This document shows, in pieces, positions 13,066 to 13,902 of a DNA stretch of 13,902 nt (position 1 is the first letter of the stretch; each line of letters begins with the position of its first letter). The translations under genes were made by a program, and so were the position numbers. The stretch is from Hyphomicrobiales bacterium (GTDB lineage Bacteria; Pseudomonadota; Alphaproteobacteria; Rhizobiales; Beijerinckiaceae). The notes under the pieces were generated by a model that saw nothing but the letters and a program-made list of their open reading frames with translations, ran no database searches and was not told the origin of the DNA. Location of the stretch: positions 1-13,902 of the forward strand of contig JAATEW010000410.1 of the NCBI GenBank assembly GCA_015655535.1, read 5' to 3'.

Positions 13066-13902
13066 TTACGCGGATTTCTTCTTGTCGTCGGGGCCGACTT
13101 CCTTGAAGTCGGCATCGATGACGTCGTCCTTCTTTTCTTCGGCACCGCCGTCCGCAGCCGTGCCTTCGGCGCTTTGCGCCTTATACATGGCCTCGCCGAG
13201 CTTCATCGAAGCCTGCATGAGGTCGTTGACCTTTGCCTTGATGCCATCGACATCCTCGGTTCCGAGCACGGCCTTCACGGCTTCGATCGCCGTCTCGACA
13301 GCGCTCTTATCCGCCGCCGAGACCTTGTCGCCATATTCGGCGACGGACTTCTCGGTCGAATGGATCAAGGCTTCCGCCTCGTTCTTGGCATCGACCAACT
13401 CGCGGCGCTTTTTGTCCTCGGCCGCGTGCATTTCGGCATCCTTGACCATCTTGTCGATGTCGGCGTCGCTCAAACCGCCGGATGCCTGGATGCGGATCTG
13501 CTGCTCCTTGTTCGTGGCCTTGTCCTTCGCCGTCACATTCACGATGCCGTTGGCGTCGATATCGAAAGTGACTTCGATCTGCGGTACGCCGCGTGGCGCC
13601 GGCGGAATGCCGACGAGGTCGAACTGACCCAACAGCTTATTGTCGGCCGCCATTTCGCGCTCGCCTTGGAAGACGCGGATGCTGACTGCCGTCTGCGTGT
13701 CTTCGGCCGTCGAGAACACCTGGCTCTTCTTCGTCGGGATGGTCGTGTTGCGGTCGATGAGCCGCGTGAACACGCCGCCCAGGGTTTCGATGCCGAGCGA
13801 CAGAGGCGTCACGTCGAGGAGCAGCACTTCCTTGACGTCGCCTTGCAGCACGCCGGACTGGACCGCCGCGCCGATGGCGACGACTTCGTCCGGGTTGACG
13901 CC
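13066..13902 (-). CDS. dnaK: DnaK (Hsp70), C-terminal part, cut by window edge
   Basis: The frame is open from the TAA at 13066-13068 to the right edge and gives the last 279 residues of the roughly 630 of DnaK. It enters at GVNPDEVVAIGAAVQSG, the end of the ATPase domain. LLLDVTPLSLGIETLGG is the interdomain linker and start of the substrate-binding domain, with TRLIDRNTTIPTKKSQVFST and VFQGEREMAADNKLLGQFDL forming the peptide-binding sandwich. The helical lid follows (IDKMVKDAEMHAAEDKKRRE), and the tail ends in the conserved acidic EEKKDDVIDADFKEV before a short Lys-rich end. DnaK is the ATP-driven central chaperone, and its partners GrpE and DnaJ are both in this window. Its promoter lies outside. 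Confidence 0.97.
   Translation of the reverse strand, partial: GVNPDEVVAIGAAVQSGVLQGDVKEVLLLDVTPLSLGIETLGGVFTRLIDRNTTIPTKKSQVFSTAEDTQTAVSIRVFQGEREMAADNKLLGQFDLVGIPPAPRGVPQIEVTFDIDANGIVNVTAKDKATNKEQQIRIQASGGLSDADIDKMVKDAEMHAAEDKKRRELVDAKNEAEALIHSTEKSVAEYGDKVSAADKSAVETAIEAVKAVLGTEDVDGIKAKVNDLMQASMKLGEAMYKAQSAEGTAADGGAEEKKDDVIDADFKEVGPDDKKKSA

Noticed and set aside
13049..13067. GGTTGG/CCAACC stem followed by GTTTTT on the plus strand next to the dnaK stop
   Set aside because: It would terminate plus-strand transcription, but no plus-strand gene leads into it; on the dnaK strand there is no T-tract after the stem.

Overview
The window reads as a core-genome stretch of a GC-rich alphaproteobacterium, most likely order Hyphomicrobiales (Rhizobiales). 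The evidence is a full-length alphaproteobacterial-type GlnD, a Rhizobiales-like dnaK-dnaJ-pmtA order, a dapB-gpm pair, and many short palindromic intergenic repeats. Beijerinckiaceae or a neighbouring family is a guess from gene order and repeat style; nothing here fixes the genus. I see no phage, transposase, CRISPR array, rRNA or tRNA.

Layout. Positions 1-279 hold the N-terminal part of a minus-strand carbon-nitrogen hydrolase. Positions 280-680 are non-coding and carry three palindromic repeats. A minus-strand chemoreceptor (681-2009) diverges from a plus-strand cluster: gshB (2250-3203), glnD (about 3288-6053, broken by an in-frame TAA at 4578-4580) and grpE (6119-6697). grpE is preceded by a good match to the alphaproteobacterial heat-shock (sigma-32) promoter. 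A hairpin-rich spacer (6698-6893) separates grpE from a long convergent minus-strand series. In transcription order that series is dnaK (3' part, running off the right edge), dnaJ, pmtA, pyrF, dapB, gpmA, a single-domain response regulator, and alkB.

How the genes fit together. grpE, dnaJ and dnaK supply the Hsp70 machine and sit at opposite ends of the window on opposite strands. gshB makes glutathione, and the partial hydrolase at the left edge belongs to the superfamily that contains deaminated-glutathione amidase. GlnD is the nitrogen sensor that modifies PII. pmtA overlaps pyrF by 4 nt (ATGA), so those two are translationally coupled. dapB and gpmA are 40 nt apart. The response regulator and alkB look coupled if a probable frameshift is corrected.

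The most notable points are two apparent gene breaks. One is a clean nonsense codon in glnD, between the uridylyltransferase half and the HD/ACT half. The other is a probable 1-nt loss in a C6 tract near the end of the response regulator. Both may be real mutations or sequence errors. The other noteworthy layer is a dense set of palindromic repeats, including one hairpin element whose loop holds two further hairpins. I did not find a clear previously undescribed system in this window.
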